Assembly: GCA_028869255.1 (NCBI GenBank)
Contig: CP110972.1
Coordinates: 4,991,001 to 5,055,000, forward strand
Direction: 5' to 3'
Source of the DNA: Pseudomonas poae
GTDB lineage: Bacteria > Pseudomonadota > Gammaproteobacteria > Pseudomonadales > Pseudomonadaceae
Length of the DNA: 64,000 nucleotides
Shown here: piece after piece, positions 27,399 through 37,813 of the stretch
Position numbering within the stretch: the stretch's first letter is position 1
Layout of the letters: each line of letters opens with the position of its first letter
Program-made: the position numbers and the translations under genes
The notes under the pieces: generated by a model
What the model saw: only the letters and a program-made list of their open reading frames with translations
Database searches by the model: none
What the model was told of the DNA's origin: nothing

Positions 27399-28283
27399 AT
27401 GGATCTGAACGCTGTTCGTCTGCTGGTCCGCGTGGCCGACGCCCGCAGCTTCACCCGGGCGGCCGGTGACCTGGGACTGACCCAATCCGGCTTATCCCGC
27501 GCCATCTCCCGCCTGGAAACCCAGCTGGGCGTGCGCCTGCTGCAACGCAATACCCGCAGCGTCAGCCTCACACCCGACGGGCAGATGCTGTACGAGCGCA
27601 GCGCGCCTTTGCTGGCCGAACTGGCCGAGACCGAGAAGCTGATGCTCGACCGCCGCGCCACCCCCTGCGGCCTGCTGAAGATCAGCACGCCATCGCTGTT
27701 CGGACGCAAGGTGGTGATGCCGGTGATCGGCGAGTTAACCTTGCGCTACCCCGAGTTGCACATCGAAGCGGTGATGACCGACCGCCTGGTGGATATCGTC
27801 GACGAGGGCTTCGACGCCCTGCTGCGCACCGGCGAAATCCAGGACCAACGCCTGATCGCCCGATCGCTGGCGCCGCTGCGCTGGGTCACGGTCGCCTCCC
27901 CCGCTTACCTGGCGCGGTTCGGCACGCCGCAGAGCATTGAAGAACTCAAGGACCACAACTGCATTACCGTGCGCAATTTGCGCAACGGCCGCCTGGTGGA
28001 TTGGCAATTCATGCGGGGCGCCAAGGTGCAGGACGTGAGTGTGGCGGGGCGGCTGATCTTTGATATCGGCGACGCGATGGTGGACGCCGCCGTAGGGGGG
28101 TTCGGCATCGCCCAAGTAATGGACTTTGCCGTACGCGACGACCTCGCGGCTGGGCGCCTGGTGCCGCTACTGGAGGCATTTGCCGGCCGCAGCCGGGCTA
28201 TTTCGCTGGTCTATCCGCCGTCACGGCAGTATTCGCCCAAGTTGATGGCGTTTGCCGAAGCGCTCGGGCGAGCGCAGTGGTGA
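27399..28283 (+). CDS. LysR-family transcriptional regulator
   Basis: A 294-residue LysR-type regulator. The winged HTH occupies residues 1-60 (MDLNAVRLLVRVADARSFTR, then LGLTQSGLSRAISRLETQLG). The effector domain of the two-lobed periplasmic-binding fold follows from ~90. Divergence from the DHA2 efflux gene suggests that it controls that gene and itself from the shared intergenic region. Confidence 0.92.
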   Translation: MDLNAVRLLVRVADARSFTRAAGDLGLTQSGLSRAISRLETQLGVRLLQRNTRSVSLTPDGQMLYERSAPLLAELAETEKLMLDRRATPCGLLKISTPSLFGRKVVMPVIGELTLRYPELHIEAVMTDRLVDIVDEGFDALLRTGEIQDQRLIARSLAPLRWVTVASPAYLARFGTPQSIEELKDHNCITVRNLRNGRLVDWQFMRGAKVQDVSVAGRLIFDIGDAMVDAAVGGFGIAQVMDFAVRDDLAAGRLVPLLEAFAGRSRAISLVYPPSRQYSPKLMAFAEALGRAQW

Positions 28284-28322
28284 GCTTCAAGCGTGCGGCT
28301 TCAAGCTTGAAGCTTGCAGTTG
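28283..28322. repeat. Short palindromic repeat overlapping the flavin reductase 3' end
   Basis: The sequence contains CAAGCTTGAAGCTTG-like units repeated in both orientations, with TTCAAGC/GCTTGAA three times within 40 bp. It lies between two convergent genes and supplies the last codons of the minus-strand gene (...QASSLKPHA). This resembles short AAGCTT-rich repeats common between pseudomonad genes. Confidence 0.5.
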
Positions 28323-28874
28323 ATCTCCGATCACCAGGAAATGCCCACCCGCCACATGGTGCAAGGTGCGCAACTCATCATGACCTTCGAAATGCCAGTG
28401 CCCGTCGCTGAACACGCGCTCGTCGGCATAGGCCGCGACCACTTCACCGAGGAATAGATCGTAGGTTTGTTGGTTGTGCGGCTCCGGCAACAGGCGGCAC
28501 TCCAGCCAGGCGACGCAACCTTCGAGCAGGGGCGCTTCGGTGTGTTCACCGGTGAAGGTTTGCAGGCCGTAGGCGGCGAATTTGTCGGTTTCGGAGCCGG
28601 TGATGTTGCCGACCGTCTGCACCAGATCCGCCTGGGCCACGCAGGGCACCTGCAGCACGAAAGTGCCGGCGCCTTCCAGCAGTTGGCGGGTCCAGGTGGC
28701 CTTGTCCAGCACGACAGCGACTTTGGGCGGCTCGAAATCCAGTGGCATGGCCCACGCGGCGGCCATGATATTGCGCTGGCCGTTATGGGCCGCACTCACC
28801 AGCACCGTAGGCCCATGGTTGAGCAAGCGGTAAGCTTTGGATAACGGAACGGGGCGACGGTGGGTAGGGCTCAT
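28287..28874 (-). CDS. Flavin reductase-like FMN-binding protein
   Basis: A 195-residue protein of the flavin reductase (FMN-binding split-barrel) family: LLNHGPTVLVSAAHNGQRNIMAAAWAMPLDFEPPKVAVVLDK is the typical flavin-binding start, followed by FVLQVPCVAQADLV. Such proteins reduce FMN with NAD(P)H for partner monooxygenases, or act alone as oxidoreductases. The ATG at 28874 is chosen; an in-frame TTG at 28892 is less likely. The last residues come from a repeat, so the C-terminus may be recently altered. Confidence 0.85.
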   Translation of the reverse strand: MSPTHRRPVPLSKAYRLLNHGPTVLVSAAHNGQRNIMAAAWAMPLDFEPPKVAVVLDKATWTRQLLEGAGTFVLQVPCVAQADLVQTVGNITGSETDKFAAYGLQTFTGEHTEAPLLEGCVAWLECRLLPEPHNQQTYDLFLGEVVAAYADERVFSDGHWHFEGHDELRTLHHVAGGHFLVIGDQLQASSLKPHA

Positions 28875-28934
28875 GGAGGATCGGCTCTTCAAACGGGAAA
28901 AAACCTACGATACCTCAAGCACAAGCCCTACGGA

Positions 28935-30251
28935 TCAGCTCGACAGCTGGTTGGCGAACTGCCCTACTGCGCTGACCACCTTCTGCGCGCCGTCCTGAAT
29001 CTCCACGATCACCGTGCCGGCTTCCGCCGCCAGCGCCAGCCCCTGCTCCGCCTGCAGGCGGCCGTCGTTCATCAGGCTCACCGCATCGCGAGCCATGTCC
29101 TGGTTCTGACGCACCACGCCGACAATTTCCTCGGTGGCTTTGCTGGTACGTGACGCCAGCTGGCGCACCTCATCAGCCACCACCGCAAAACCCCGCCCTT
29201 GCTCACCGGCACGCGCCGCTTCAATGGCAGCATTGAGCGCCAGCAAGTTGGTCTGCTCGGCGATGCCGCTGATGGTCTTGACGATGCTACCGATCACCTG
29301 GGATTGAGCATTCAGCGCTTCGATGCCATCGCCGGCCTGTTGCATGTGCTGGGCCAGGTCACGCATTACATCCACGGCCTGTGTCACCACGGTGGTGCCG
29401 CGCTGGGCGCTGCTGTCGGTTTGCAACGAGGTGCTGTAGGCAATGTTGGCGGCCTCGGCGACGGCCTGTTCCTGGTTGACCTGGTCGGTGATCACCGTGG
29501 CGAACTTGACCACTTTGTACAACCGATCATTGGCATCCATCACCGGGTTGTAGGTGGCCTCCAGCCACACGGTGCGGCCATGGCTGTCGACCCGTTTGAA
29601 ACGCGCTGCGACAAACTCACCGGCGTTCAAACGCTGCCAGAAATGCTGGTATTCGGCGCTGTTGTATTCCTCCGGCGCGCAGAACATGCGGTGATGTTTG
29701 CCCTGGATCTGCGCCAGGCTGTACCCCATGCCGCCGAGGAAGCGGTCGTTCGCGGTGAGCACGTGCCCGCCCAGGTCGAACTCGATCACAGCCGTGGAAC
29801 GCACCAGCGCGGTGATCAGGTTTTCATGCTCGCGGGAGGCTTCGATGGTGCGGGTGAGGTCGCTGGAGTAAATCGAAAAATGTTTGATGCGCCCGCCCGA
29901 ACTGCGCACCGGCTGCACGATCGAGCGCAGCCATGCTTCCTTGCCATTGCCGCGCATCAGGCGCACGGTGCCGGCGAAGTGTTCACCGCGCACCAGGGCA
30001 TTCTTGAAGCGTTGCTGGAACTCATCCTTGCGCACGTGCGCCGGCACCAGGTCTTCAATCGCCCGGCCCAGGATCTGACCGCTCTGGTAGACCAGTTCCT
30101 CCAGGAAGTTGGCGTTAGCCCATTCCACACGGCCTTCGGCGTCCAGCGTGAGGCACAGCATTTCGCTTTCCAGGCTCTCCTTAACCTGTTGCAAGCTGGA
30201 CAATTCTTCGCGAAGAGCCGACAGCTCCTGCTTCAAACGGGTGTTGAACAT
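28935..30251 (-). CDS. PAS-PAS chemotaxis transducer (BdlA/Aer-like, soluble)
   Basis: A 438-residue protein with no membrane segment. A short coiled coil (residues 3-28) is followed by two PAS domains at roughly 30-150 and 155-275 ([47 protein letters not shown]). A methyl-accepting signalling domain ends it, with the hairpin tip [37 protein letters not shown]. The layout matches BdlA of P. aeruginosa, a cytosolic sensor of biofilm dispersion, but the signalling domain is short. The ATG at 30251 is preferred to a longer frame lacking a ribosome binding site. Confidence 0.88.
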   Translation of the reverse strand: MFNTRLKQELSALREELSSLQQVKESLESEMLCLTLDAEGRVEWANANFLEELVYQSGQILGRAIEDLVPAHVRKDEFQQRFKNALVRGEHFAGTVRLMRGNGKEAWLRSIVQPVRSSGGRIKHFSIYSSDLTRTIEASREHENLITALVRSTAVIEFDLGGHVLTANDRFLGGMGYSLAQIQGKHHRMFCAPEEYNSAEYQHFWQRLNAGEFVAARFKRVDSHGRTVWLEATYNPVMDANDRLYKVVKFATVITDQVNQEQAVAEAANIAYSTSLQTDSSAQRGTTVVTQAVDVMRDLAQHMQQAGDGIEALNAQSQVIGSIVKTISGIAEQTNLLALNAAIEAARAGEQGRGFAVVADEVRQLASRTSKATEEIVGVVRQNQDMARDAVSLMNDGRLQAEQGLALAAEAGTVIVEIQDGAQKVVSAVGQFANQLSS

Positions 30252-30357
30252 TGGGCACCGATGGTCATTTGGGGAGATATGATCTGACCTGCATCGGCGC
30301 TGCCGGCATTTTCTGAAGTGCTTTTGTGCACCGCGCCCAGCTGTTTTTTTGGATCCA

Positions 30358-30690
30358 TTAACTACCATTGTTTCGGCATATGCCCATCACTTGATACTCC
30401 AAGGTAGTGAGCTTGCCGCTGGAGTCTTCATAGGTCATGCGCGAGGGCACTGCTTGGCACGACTTGATCGGCGGCGTCACGTTAACCACCTTGGCAATGT
30501 CCAGGCTCATGCCATAGCGATACGCCTGCACCTCGGGCGCGGGTTTGCCGTTTCTTTGGGCGTAAGCCTGCATGGCCTTTTCATTGCGCTCCATCATCAG
30601 TGCAAACGTGCGATCCCCGCCACCTTCCGCCATTGCGCCGAATGACAAGATTGCCGCGAACACACCCAGGCCAACGTTATAGAAGTTCAT
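30358..30690 (-). CDS. Small secreted DUF2790-family protein
   Basis: A 110-residue protein with a signal peptide ([24 protein letters not shown]) and the DUF2790 core ([45 protein letters not shown]). Members are small periplasmic proteins of unknown function, abundant in Pseudomonas and often near metal-resistance genes. The ATG at 30690 follows AGGAA by 7 bases. It is divergent from the OprD gene. Confidence 0.82.
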   Translation of the reverse strand: MNFYNVGLGVFAAILSFGAMAEGGGDRTFALMMERNEKAMQAYAQRNGKPAPEVQAYRYGMSLDIAKVVNVTPPIKSCQAVPSRMTYEDSSGKLTTLEYQVMGICRNNGS

Positions 30691-30914
30691 CACAAGTTCC
30701 TCATCTGAAAGTTGAGTCACGAGACTAATAAACCAACCCTGACGCCAGCGTCACTGGAACATTACTTATTTGTTAGGTGGCCCTGAGCTTCCAGAATTGT
30801 AATGTTCACGCCACCCATTCGTTATCCGCCGTTTGCAACTATCAGCCCGGGCCAGATCAATAAGAACGCCCACCTCTATAAGAGCTGATAACTGCCAATA
30901 CCGAGGAGCGAAAC

Positions 30915-32234
30915 ATGAGCATTGCTTACTACACCCTTCCCTTTTCATTGCTGGTCGCACTGCCCCTGGCAGCCGTGGCGGTGGAGGACAAGCCCGAAGG
31001 CTTTATCGAAGGCAGCAGCGTGAACGTGCTGGCGCGCAACTTTTACTTCAACCGCGATGACCGCAAGGGCCAGTCCAGCCCTACCGGCAATGGCTATTCC
31101 GAAGCCTGGGCGCAGGGGTTGATCGGCAAGTTCGAATCCGGCTTCACCCAAGGCACCGTGGGGTTTGGCCTGGATGCGTTTGCCATGTATGGTCTGAAAC
31201 TCGACTCCGGCACCGGCCGCAGCGGCGGCAAGGGCTCGTTCGGTGTGCTGCCGGTGGACAGCGACAACCATCCCGAAAGCAGCTACAGCAAAGTCGGCGG
31301 CGCGGCGAAACTGCGTGTATTGGACACCGTGATCAAGGCCGGGGACGTGTTCCCGGTCACGCCCGTGGTGGCGTACGGCGATTCGCGCGTACTGCCGGAA
31401 AGCTTTCGCGGCGTCACCTTGCAGAACACCAGCGTTGAGGGCCTGAGCCTGCAGGGCGGACGCCTGAGCGGCATGAGCCAACCCACTGAAAGCGGCATGA
31501 ACAAAGGCTTTGCGACCTTCTATGCAGGCAAGGTCGACTCGCCCTGGGTTAGCTATTTCGGCGGCGACTACACCGTGAATAAACACCTCAGTGTGAGCCT
31601 GTACAGCAGCCGCCTGAAGGACGCCTGGGACCAATACTACTTCGGCAGCGCCGCCAGTTACCCGCTGAACGACGACATCTCCCTGTTCGGCGATTTCAAC
31701 TACTACAAGGCCGTGGACGAAGGCAAAAAGCTGCTGGGCGAGTTCGATAACAACATCTGGAGCGCCAGAGTCGGGGTAAAAGTCGGCGCCCACAGCCTGG
31801 CCGTGTCGCACCAGCGCAACAACGGCGATGACGACTTCGATTACCTGCGCCAATCGGACTCGATCTTCCTCAATAACTCGATCCAGTACAGCGACTTCAA
31901 CTCCCCCAAGGAGCGCTCGTGGATGCTGCGCTACGACCTCGACATGCAGCCATTCGGCATTCCCGGCCTGTCTTTCATGGCCCGCTACGGCAAGGGCACC
32001 GGCGCCGATTACAGCAATGCCAACGCGGTGTATATGCGCCGCGATGGCGCCGGCGATCCGCTTACCGATCAACGCCGCTGGGAGCGGGATATCGAAGCCA
32101 AATATGTGGTGCAGGGCGGTAACTTGAAAGACCTGTCATTGCGACTTCGCCAGGCGAGCGTGCGCTCAAGTTCATTTGAATCCGACCTTGAAGAAGTTCG
32201 AGTCATTATCGAATACCCACTGGCGATTCTTTAA
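30915..32234 (+). CDS. OprD-family outer-membrane porin
   Basis: A 439-residue porin precursor with a signal peptide of about 22 residues (ends AAVAVE). The OprD hallmarks are FIEGSSVNVLARNFYFNRDDR near the N-terminus, QTGTV-like GFTQGTVGFGLDAFAMYGLKLDSG, and a beta-rich body ending VRVIIEYPLAIL. OprD proteins import small amino acids, peptides or carboxylates. In P. aeruginosa the CzcRS system represses oprD under zinc. Here an OprD homologue lies directly upstream of a czcRS-like pair, so a similar link is possible but unproven. Confidence 0.88.
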   Translation: MSIAYYTLPFSLLVALPLAAVAVEDKPEGFIEGSSVNVLARNFYFNRDDRKGQSSPTGNGYSEAWAQGLIGKFESGFTQGTVGFGLDAFAMYGLKLDSGTGRSGGKGSFGVLPVDSDNHPESSYSKVGGAAKLRVLDTVIKAGDVFPVTPVVAYGDSRVLPESFRGVTLQNTSVEGLSLQGGRLSGMSQPTESGMNKGFATFYAGKVDSPWVSYFGGDYTVNKHLSVSLYSSRLKDAWDQYYFGSAASYPLNDDISLFGDFNYYKAVDEGKKLLGEFDNNIWSARVGVKVGAHSLAVSHQRNNGDDDFDYLRQSDSIFLNNSIQYSDFNSPKERSWMLRYDLDMQPFGIPGLSFMARYGKGTGADYSNANAVYMRRDGAGDPLTDQRRWERDIEAKYVVQGGNLKDLSLRLRQASVRSSSFESDLEEVRVIIEYPLAIL

Positions 32235-32577
32235 GTCGCGCTTACATTCACTTGCCGTTCCGCTACACCTGTTCACACGTTCAAGTCTTTCAGAACTGTA
32301 ATATTGGCCTCACGTTCACGTTAAGTTGCACTTTTATACTGCGTGTCGAACACAACTCATCTCTGCGGCTTTTGTATAGCTCCTTTGGAACAGAGATGAT
32401 TTTTACGCCCCGCATGGGGCGTTTTTTTTGTGCACCGATTCAGCGGCTAATCGCCGCACCCGGCTTGACCCTGAAGCGACTTCAGCGTTCAGAGTCCAGC
32501 GCCCAGAAAAGTCCTAAAGCCTACTTAATGCCTCTATGAGGTCATGCCCGTTTCGTTTCCCTTGAAGGTAATTCCCT
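32235..32577 (+). promoter_or_regulatory. oprD-czcR intergenic region with promoter for czcRS
   Basis: 343 bp containing a clear terminator at 32405-32429, then about 150 bp that should hold the czcR promoter. An AAGG-containing ribosome binding site (GAAGGTAATTCCCT) precedes czcR. I see no gene in it. Confidence 0.5.
32405..32429 (+). terminator. Rho-independent terminator
   Basis: ACGCCCCGCATGGGGCGT followed by TTTTTTT. It ends transcription from the oprD side before the czcRS operon. Confidence 0.88.
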
Positions 32578-33252
32578 ATGCGTATCCTTGTGGTTGAGGA
32601 CGAGCAGAAAACCGCCGACTACTTGCAGCAAGGCCTGACCGAAAGTGGTTACGTCGTCGACTGCGCCGCCAGCGGCATCGATGGCCTGCACCTGGCCAGG
32701 CAGCACACCTATGAGCTGGTAATCCTCGACGTGAATTTGCCCAACACCGACGGTTGGGAAGTGCTGGAACAATTGCGCCGCGACGGCAACCAGCGCGTGA
32801 TGATGCTGACCGCCCGCGGCCGGCTGGCCGACAAGATCAAGGGCCTGGACATGGGCGCCGATGATTACCTGGTCAAACCCTTCGAGTTTCCCGAACTGCT
32901 GGCCCGCGTGCGCACCCTGCTGCGGCGCAGCGAGCATATCCCGCTGCCGGACGTGCTGCGTGTGTCGGACCTGGAACTGGACCCGCGCCGGCACCGTGCC
33001 TATCGCGACAGCCGACGCATCGACCTGACCACCAAGGAATTCGCCCTGCTGCATGTGCTGATGCGCCAGGCCGGCGAGGTGATGACCCGCACGCAAATCA
33101 TATCCCTGGTGTGGGACATGAACTTCGACTGCGACACCAACGTGGTGGAAGTGTCCATCAGCCGCCTGCGCGGCAAGGTCGATGACCAGAGCGAGGTCAA
33201 GCTGATCCACACCATTCGCGGCGTGGGTTATGTACTGGAGGCGCGCCAATGA
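32578..33252 (+). CDS. czcR: OmpR-family response regulator, CzcR/CopR type
   Basis: A 224-residue response regulator. The receiver domain starts MRILVVEDEQKTADYLQQGL, has phospho-acceptor D51 and the conserved Lys in YLVKPFEFPEL. The C-terminal winged helix contains LTTKEFALLHVLMRQAGEVMTRTQI and VVEVSISRLRGKVD. It overlaps the sensor gene by four bases (ATGA). It belongs to the heavy-metal subgroup (KTADYLQQGL...). With the convergent czcCBA it should respond to zinc, cadmium or cobalt. Confidence 0.92.
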   Translation: MRILVVEDEQKTADYLQQGLTESGYVVDCAASGIDGLHLARQHTYELVILDVNLPNTDGWEVLEQLRRDGNQRVMMLTARGRLADKIKGLDMGADDYLVKPFEFPELLARVRTLLRRSEHIPLPDVLRVSDLELDPRRHRAYRDSRRIDLTTKEFALLHVLMRQAGEVMTRTQIISLVWDMNFDCDTNVVEVSISRLRGKVDDQSEVKLIHTIRGVGYVLEARQ

Positions 33253-34634
33253 GGACCAGCAGCCTCTCGATGCGCCTGGGGCTGACGGTCAGCCTGATGG
33301 GCGCCGGCCTGGTCGTGCTGCTGGCGACCCTGGCCTACCTGGCCTTGACCCATGAACTGGACAAGCTTGCGCGCAAGGGCCTGGAAAACAAGATGGAGCA
33401 GTTGGAACACAGCCTCGGCCAAGACCTGAAACCCCACGACATCGCCGCCCGCCCCCACTCGCTGCTGGATCTGGTGATGGGCCACGACAATATCTACCTG
33501 ACCATCATCGGCACAGCGCCCGGCGCGCCGGTGCTGCTGAGTGTCGGCGCCAAGCCCCAGCAACCACTGTTGATGGACGTGCCCGCCGGCAACACACTGG
33601 CCTACCTGAATTGGGCGGACGGGCGTGGCAACCGCATCCTCAGCGCCACGCGCCTGATGCCCTTGCGCGGTGGTGAAAACGTGCGCGTGCTGCTGTCGCT
33701 GGACCGCTCCGATGACGAGGCGCTGCTCAGCGCCTACCTGCGCTCCACGGTGATCGCGCTGCCCATGTTATTGATCCTGATCGGCATGGGCGCCTGGTGG
33801 CTGGTGCAGCGCGGGCTCGCCCCGCTCCAGCAATTCAGCCGGGTGGCGGCCAAGGTCAGCACCCAGGACCTGACCCACCGCTTATCACGCGACAACCTGC
33901 CCAAGGAGTTGGGCGAACTGGCCGAAGGCATCAACTTCATGCTGCATCGCCTCGACGCCGGCGTGCAGCAACTGTCGCAGTTCTCCGACGACCTGGCCCA
34001 CGAACTGCGCGCCCCGTTGACCAACTTGATGGGCAAGGCCCAGGTGACTCTGTCCCGCGAGCGCCCCTCGGAGGAGTACAAGGCGAGCCTCGAATCCTGC
34101 ACCGAGGAAATGGAGCGCCTGTCACGTATCGTCTCCGACATGCTGTTTCTGGCGCAGGTCAGCCATCCCGCGGCGCGGGCCGGGTTTGGCCAAGTGTCGC
34201 TGGGCGAGGAAGCGCGAAGGGTGATGGAACTGTTCGCCCTGAGCGCCGAGGATAAACACGTCACGCTCAGCCTGAGCGGCGACGCCTGGGTGACGGGCGA
34301 TCGCCTGATGATCCAGCGGGCGATTTCCAACTTACTGTCGAACGCGATTCGCCATACCCCTGATGGCTCCACCGTTTTGCTGCTGGTGGAAACCTACGCC
34401 CTGCGCGTGTCGCTCTCGGTCGGTAACCCGGGCCGAGGTATCGAAGCCCACCACCTGCCGCACCTGTTCGAACGCTTTTACCGCGCCGACAGCAGCCGCA
34501 CCCGCGCCGAAGGCGGCACCGGCCTTGGGCTGGCCATTGTGCAGTCGATCATGCGCCTGCATCAGGGGCATGCCGACGTCAGCAGCCAGCCCGGCCGTTT
34601 TACGCGCTTCAGCCTGACGTTTCCCCTGCCCTGA
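33249..34634 (+). CDS. czcS: Heavy-metal sensor histidine kinase, CzcS type
   Basis: A 461-residue membrane kinase. Two membrane segments, at about 13-35 and 168-185, flank a periplasmic sensor domain. A HAMP domain follows, and the phospho-accepting H251 lies in SDDLAHELRAPLTNLMGKAQ. The ATP domain has the N box LLSNAIRHTPDGS and the G box RAEGGTGLGLAIVQSI. Its architecture is that of CzcS/CusS sensors. It is coupled to czcR by an ATGA overlap and is convergent with czcA across a 17-bp gap. Confidence 0.92.
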   Translation: MRTSSLSMRLGLTVSLMGAGLVVLLATLAYLALTHELDKLARKGLENKMEQLEHSLGQDLKPHDIAARPHSLLDLVMGHDNIYLTIIGTAPGAPVLLSVGAKPQQPLLMDVPAGNTLAYLNWADGRGNRILSATRLMPLRGGENVRVLLSLDRSDDEALLSAYLRSTVIALPMLLILIGMGAWWLVQRGLAPLQQFSRVAAKVSTQDLTHRLSRDNLPKELGELAEGINFMLHRLDAGVQQLSQFSDDLAHELRAPLTNLMGKAQVTLSRERPSEEYKASLESCTEEMERLSRIVSDMLFLAQVSHPAARAGFGQVSLGEEARRVMELFALSAEDKHVTLSLSGDAWVTGDRLMIQRAISNLLSNAIRHTPDGSTVLLLVETYALRVSLSVGNPGRGIEAHHLPHLFERFYRADSSRTRAEGGTGLGLAIVQSIMRLHQGHADVSSQPGRFTRFSLTFPLP

Positions 34635-34651
34635 CCGCCTGGCTTTCTGTG

Positions 34652-37600
34652 TCAGGTGCTTTCCTCTTCCTTGCGATGCGCCCACTGATACAACGCCGGC
34701 AACACCAGCAACGTCAGCAACGTAGAAGAAATAATCCCGCCGATCACCACCGTCGCCAACGGGCGCTGCACTTCGGCGCCGGTGCCGGTGGCGAGCGCCA
34801 TGGGGATAAACCCGAGGGAAGCCACCAGCGCGGTCATCAGCACCGGGCGCAGTCGGGTCAGTGCGCCCTCGTTGATCGCCACCGCCAGCGAACGCCCTTC
34901 CTCGCGCAGGTTGCGGATGAACGCGATCATCACCAGCCCGTTCAACACCGCCACGCCGGACAACGCAATAAAACCCACGCCCGCCGAGATCGACAGCGGA
35001 ATATCCCGCAGCCACAGGGCCATGATCCCACCGGTCAGCGCGAACGGAATCCCGGTAAATACCAGCAAGCCGTCCTTGAGGTTGTTGAACATCATAAACA
35101 GCAAGCCAAACACCAGCAGCAAGGCGACCGGCACCACGATGCGCAAGCGCTCGGAGGCTTCCTTCAACTGCTCGAACTGGCCACCCCAGGTGGTCCAGTA
35201 ACCCGCCGGCACTTTCACCTGCGCGGTAATCGCAGCCTCGGCCTCTTCCACAAACGAGCCGATATCCCGCCCACGCACGTTGGCGCTGACGATCACCAGG
35301 CGCTTGCCGTTCTCGCGGCTGATCTGGTTGGGGCCGAGTACCAGGTCCAGGCTGGCGATCTGGGACAGGGCAATAAAGCCCAACTGCCCGGCCGCATTGC
35401 CGGCCAGCGCCGGCACCGGAATCAACAGCCGCGACAAGCCGTCGATATCGGTGCGCAACGCGTCGGACAAACGCACGACCATATCGAAACGGCGGTCACC
35501 TTCGTACAGCGTACCGGCCTGGCGCCCACCCACGGCGACGGCAATGGTGTCCTGCACATCGCCGACATTCAGGCCAAACCGCGCCGCCTTGTCACGGTCG
35601 ATATTGATGGTCAGCACCGGCAGGCCGGAGGTCTGTTCCACCTTCACTTCCGAGGCGCCCGCAAGCTTTTGCAAGGTCTCGGCGATTTCCCCGGCGGTGC
35701 GGTTGAGCACCGTCATGTCATCACCGAACACCTTCACCGCAACATCACTGCGCACCCCGGAAATCAGCTCGTTGAAACGCAGCTGGATCGGTTGCGACAG
35801 TTCATACGCACTGCCCGGCACAATCGCACTGGCGCGCTGGATATCGGCAATCAGCGTCTCGCGGGACTTCTTCGGATCCGGCCATTGCTCCTTCGGCTTG
35901 AGCATGACGTAGCTGTCGGAAATATTCGGCGGCATCGGGTCGGAGGCGATTTCGGCGGTGCCGGTACGGGCAAACACGCGCTCGATTTCCGGCACCTCGG
36001 CCATCAAGGTTTTTTCCAGCTGCTGCTGCATCTGCACCGATTGCGTGAGGCTGGTGCCGGGTACGCGCAAGGCCTGCTGGGCAAAATCGCCTTCACTGAG
36101 GCTGGGGATAAATTCGCTGCCCATGCGGCTGGCCACCACGCCCGAGGCGAGGATGGTCAACACCGCCAGGCTGAACACCCATGGGCGGCGTGTCATCACC
36201 CAGTCCAGCACCGGCGCATAGGCGCGGCGTGCGGTGCGCATCACCAGGTTTTCTTCTTCCTTGACCTTGCCGGTAACGAACAGCGCAATCGCCGCCGGCA
36301 CGAAGGTCACCGACAGAATCATCGCACCCAGCAAGGCGATCACCACGGTGAAGGCCATGGGGTGGAACATCTTCCCGGCCACCCCGGTGAGGGCGAAAAT
36401 CGGCAGGTACACCACCATGATGATCAGTTGCCCGAAGATCAGCGCACGGCGTGCTTCCTTGGCGGCGGCGAACACTTCATGCAGGCGCTCGCTGCGGGTC
36501 AGCAAGCGGCCGTGACGCTGCTGGGCATGCGCCAGGCGGCGGATCGCGTTTTCGACAATCACCACCGCACCGTCGACGATGATGCCGAAATCCAGCGCGC
36601 CGAGGCTCATCAGGTTGGCGCTGACGCGGTTGGTGAACATCCCGGTAAAGGTAAACAGCATCGCCAGCGGGATCACCATCGCGGTGATCAGCGCCGCACG
36701 GATATTGCCCAGGAACAGGAACAGCACCGCGACCACCAGCAGCGCCCCTTCAAAGAGGTTTTTCTTGACGGTGGCGATGGCCTTTTCAACAAGATTGGTG
36801 CGGTCATACACCGTGACGGCCACCACACCTTCGGGCAGTGTGCGATTGATGATCTCGAGTTTTTTCGCCACCGCCTGGGACACGGTGCGACTGTTTTCGC
36901 CGATCAACATAAACACCGTGCCCAGCACCACTTCGCGGCCGTTTTCGGTGGCGGCACCGGTGCGCAACTCACGGCCGATTTCAACCTGCGCCACATTACG
37001 CACGCGAATCGGTGTGCCATCTGCGCTGGTGATGACGATGTTGGCGATATCATCAATCGACGCCACTTGCCCCGGCGCACGGATCAGCAGCTGTTCGCCG
37101 CTGCGTTCGATATAGCCCGCACCGACGTTGGCATTGTTGCGCTCAAGCGCGGTCACCAGGTCCGTCAGGGTCAGGTTGTAGGCCGCCAGACGCTTGGGGT
37201 CGGGGGCTATTTGGTACTCCTTGGCGAACCCACCGATGGTGTTGATCTCGGCCACGCCCGGCACGTTGCGCAGTTGCGGCTTGATGATCCAGTCCTGGAT
37301 CACCCGCAGGTCCGTCGGGGTGTAGGCCGTGCCATCTTCCTTGAGTGCGCCCTCTTTGGCTTCCACGGTCCACAGGAAAATCTCCCCCAGGCCGGTGGAG
37401 ATCGGCCCCATCTGCGTGTCGATGCCGACGGGCAATTGGTCACGCGCCACTTGCAGGCGCTCGTTGACCAGTTGGCGAGCAAAGAACAGGTCGGTGCCGT
37501 CCTTGAAAATCACTGTGACCTGGGACAAGCCGGAGCGCGACAGCGAACGCGTCTGCTGCATGCCCGGCAAACCGGCCATGGCGGTCTCGATGGGAAAGGT

Positions 37601-37795
37601 GATGCGCTGCTCGGTTTCCAGCGGCGAAAAACCGGCCGCCGACGAGTTGATCTGCACCTGCACATTGGTGATGTCGGGCACTGCGTCGATGGGCAATTTC
37701 TGATAGCTGGCGATGCCGACACCGGCCATCAGCAGCACCGCCAGCAGCACGATGATGCGCTGCTCGATGGCGAATTGGATAAGGCGCTCAAACAT
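34652..37795 (-). CDS. czcA: Heavy-metal RND efflux pump CzcA
   Basis: A 1047-residue inner-membrane RND proton antiporter. The HME-1 selectivity motif DFGIIVDGAVVIVEN lies near residue 400, which points to Zn, Co and Cd rather than Cu or Ag. The N-terminus MFERLIQFAIEQRIIVLLAVLLMAG and the pore-domain sequences are complete, with no frameshift. It would pump divalent metal through the CzcC channel with adaptor CzcB. The gene is 18 bp downstream of czcB and last in the czcCBA operon. A long open frame antisense to it is a by-product of codon bias. Confidence 0.94.
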   Translation of the reverse strand: MFERLIQFAIEQRIIVLLAVLLMAGVGIASYQKLPIDAVPDITNVQVQINSSAAGFSPLETEQRITFPIETAMAGLPGMQQTRSLSRSGLSQVTVIFKDGTDLFFARQLVNERLQVARDQLPVGIDTQMGPISTGLGEIFLWTVEAKEGALKEDGTAYTPTDLRVIQDWIIKPQLRNVPGVAEINTIGGFAKEYQIAPDPKRLAAYNLTLTDLVTALERNNANVGAGYIERSGEQLLIRAPGQVASIDDIANIVITSADGTPIRVRNVAQVEIGRELRTGAATENGREVVLGTVFMLIGENSRTVSQAVAKKLEIINRTLPEGVVAVTVYDRTNLVEKAIATVKKNLFEGALLVVAVLFLFLGNIRAALITAMVIPLAMLFTFTGMFTNRVSANLMSLGALDFGIIVDGAVVIVENAIRRLAHAQQRHGRLLTRSERLHEVFAAAKEARRALIFGQLIIMVVYLPIFALTGVAGKMFHPMAFTVVIALLGAMILSVTFVPAAIALFVTGKVKEEENLVMRTARRAYAPVLDWVMTRRPWVFSLAVLTILASGVVASRMGSEFIPSLSEGDFAQQALRVPGTSLTQSVQMQQQLEKTLMAEVPEIERVFARTGTAEIASDPMPPNISDSYVMLKPKEQWPDPKKSRETLIADIQRASAIVPGSAYELSQPIQLRFNELISGVRSDVAVKVFGDDMTVLNRTAGEIAETLQKLAGASEVKVEQTSGLPVLTINIDRDKAARFGLNVGDVQDTIAVAVGGRQAGTLYEGDRRFDMVVRLSDALRTDIDGLSRLLIPVPALAGNAAGQLGFIALSQIASLDLVLGPNQISRENGKRLVIVSANVRGRDIGSFVEEAEAAITAQVKVPAGYWTTWGGQFEQLKEASERLRIVVPVALLLVFGLLFMMFNNLKDGLLVFTGIPFALTGGIMALWLRDIPLSISAGVGFIALSGVAVLNGLVMIAFIRNLREEGRSLAVAINEGALTRLRPVLMTALVASLGFIPMALATGTGAEVQRPLATVVIGGIISSTLLTLLVLPALYQWAHRKEEEST

Positions 37796-37813
37796 GGGGA
37801 ATCACTCGTAGGA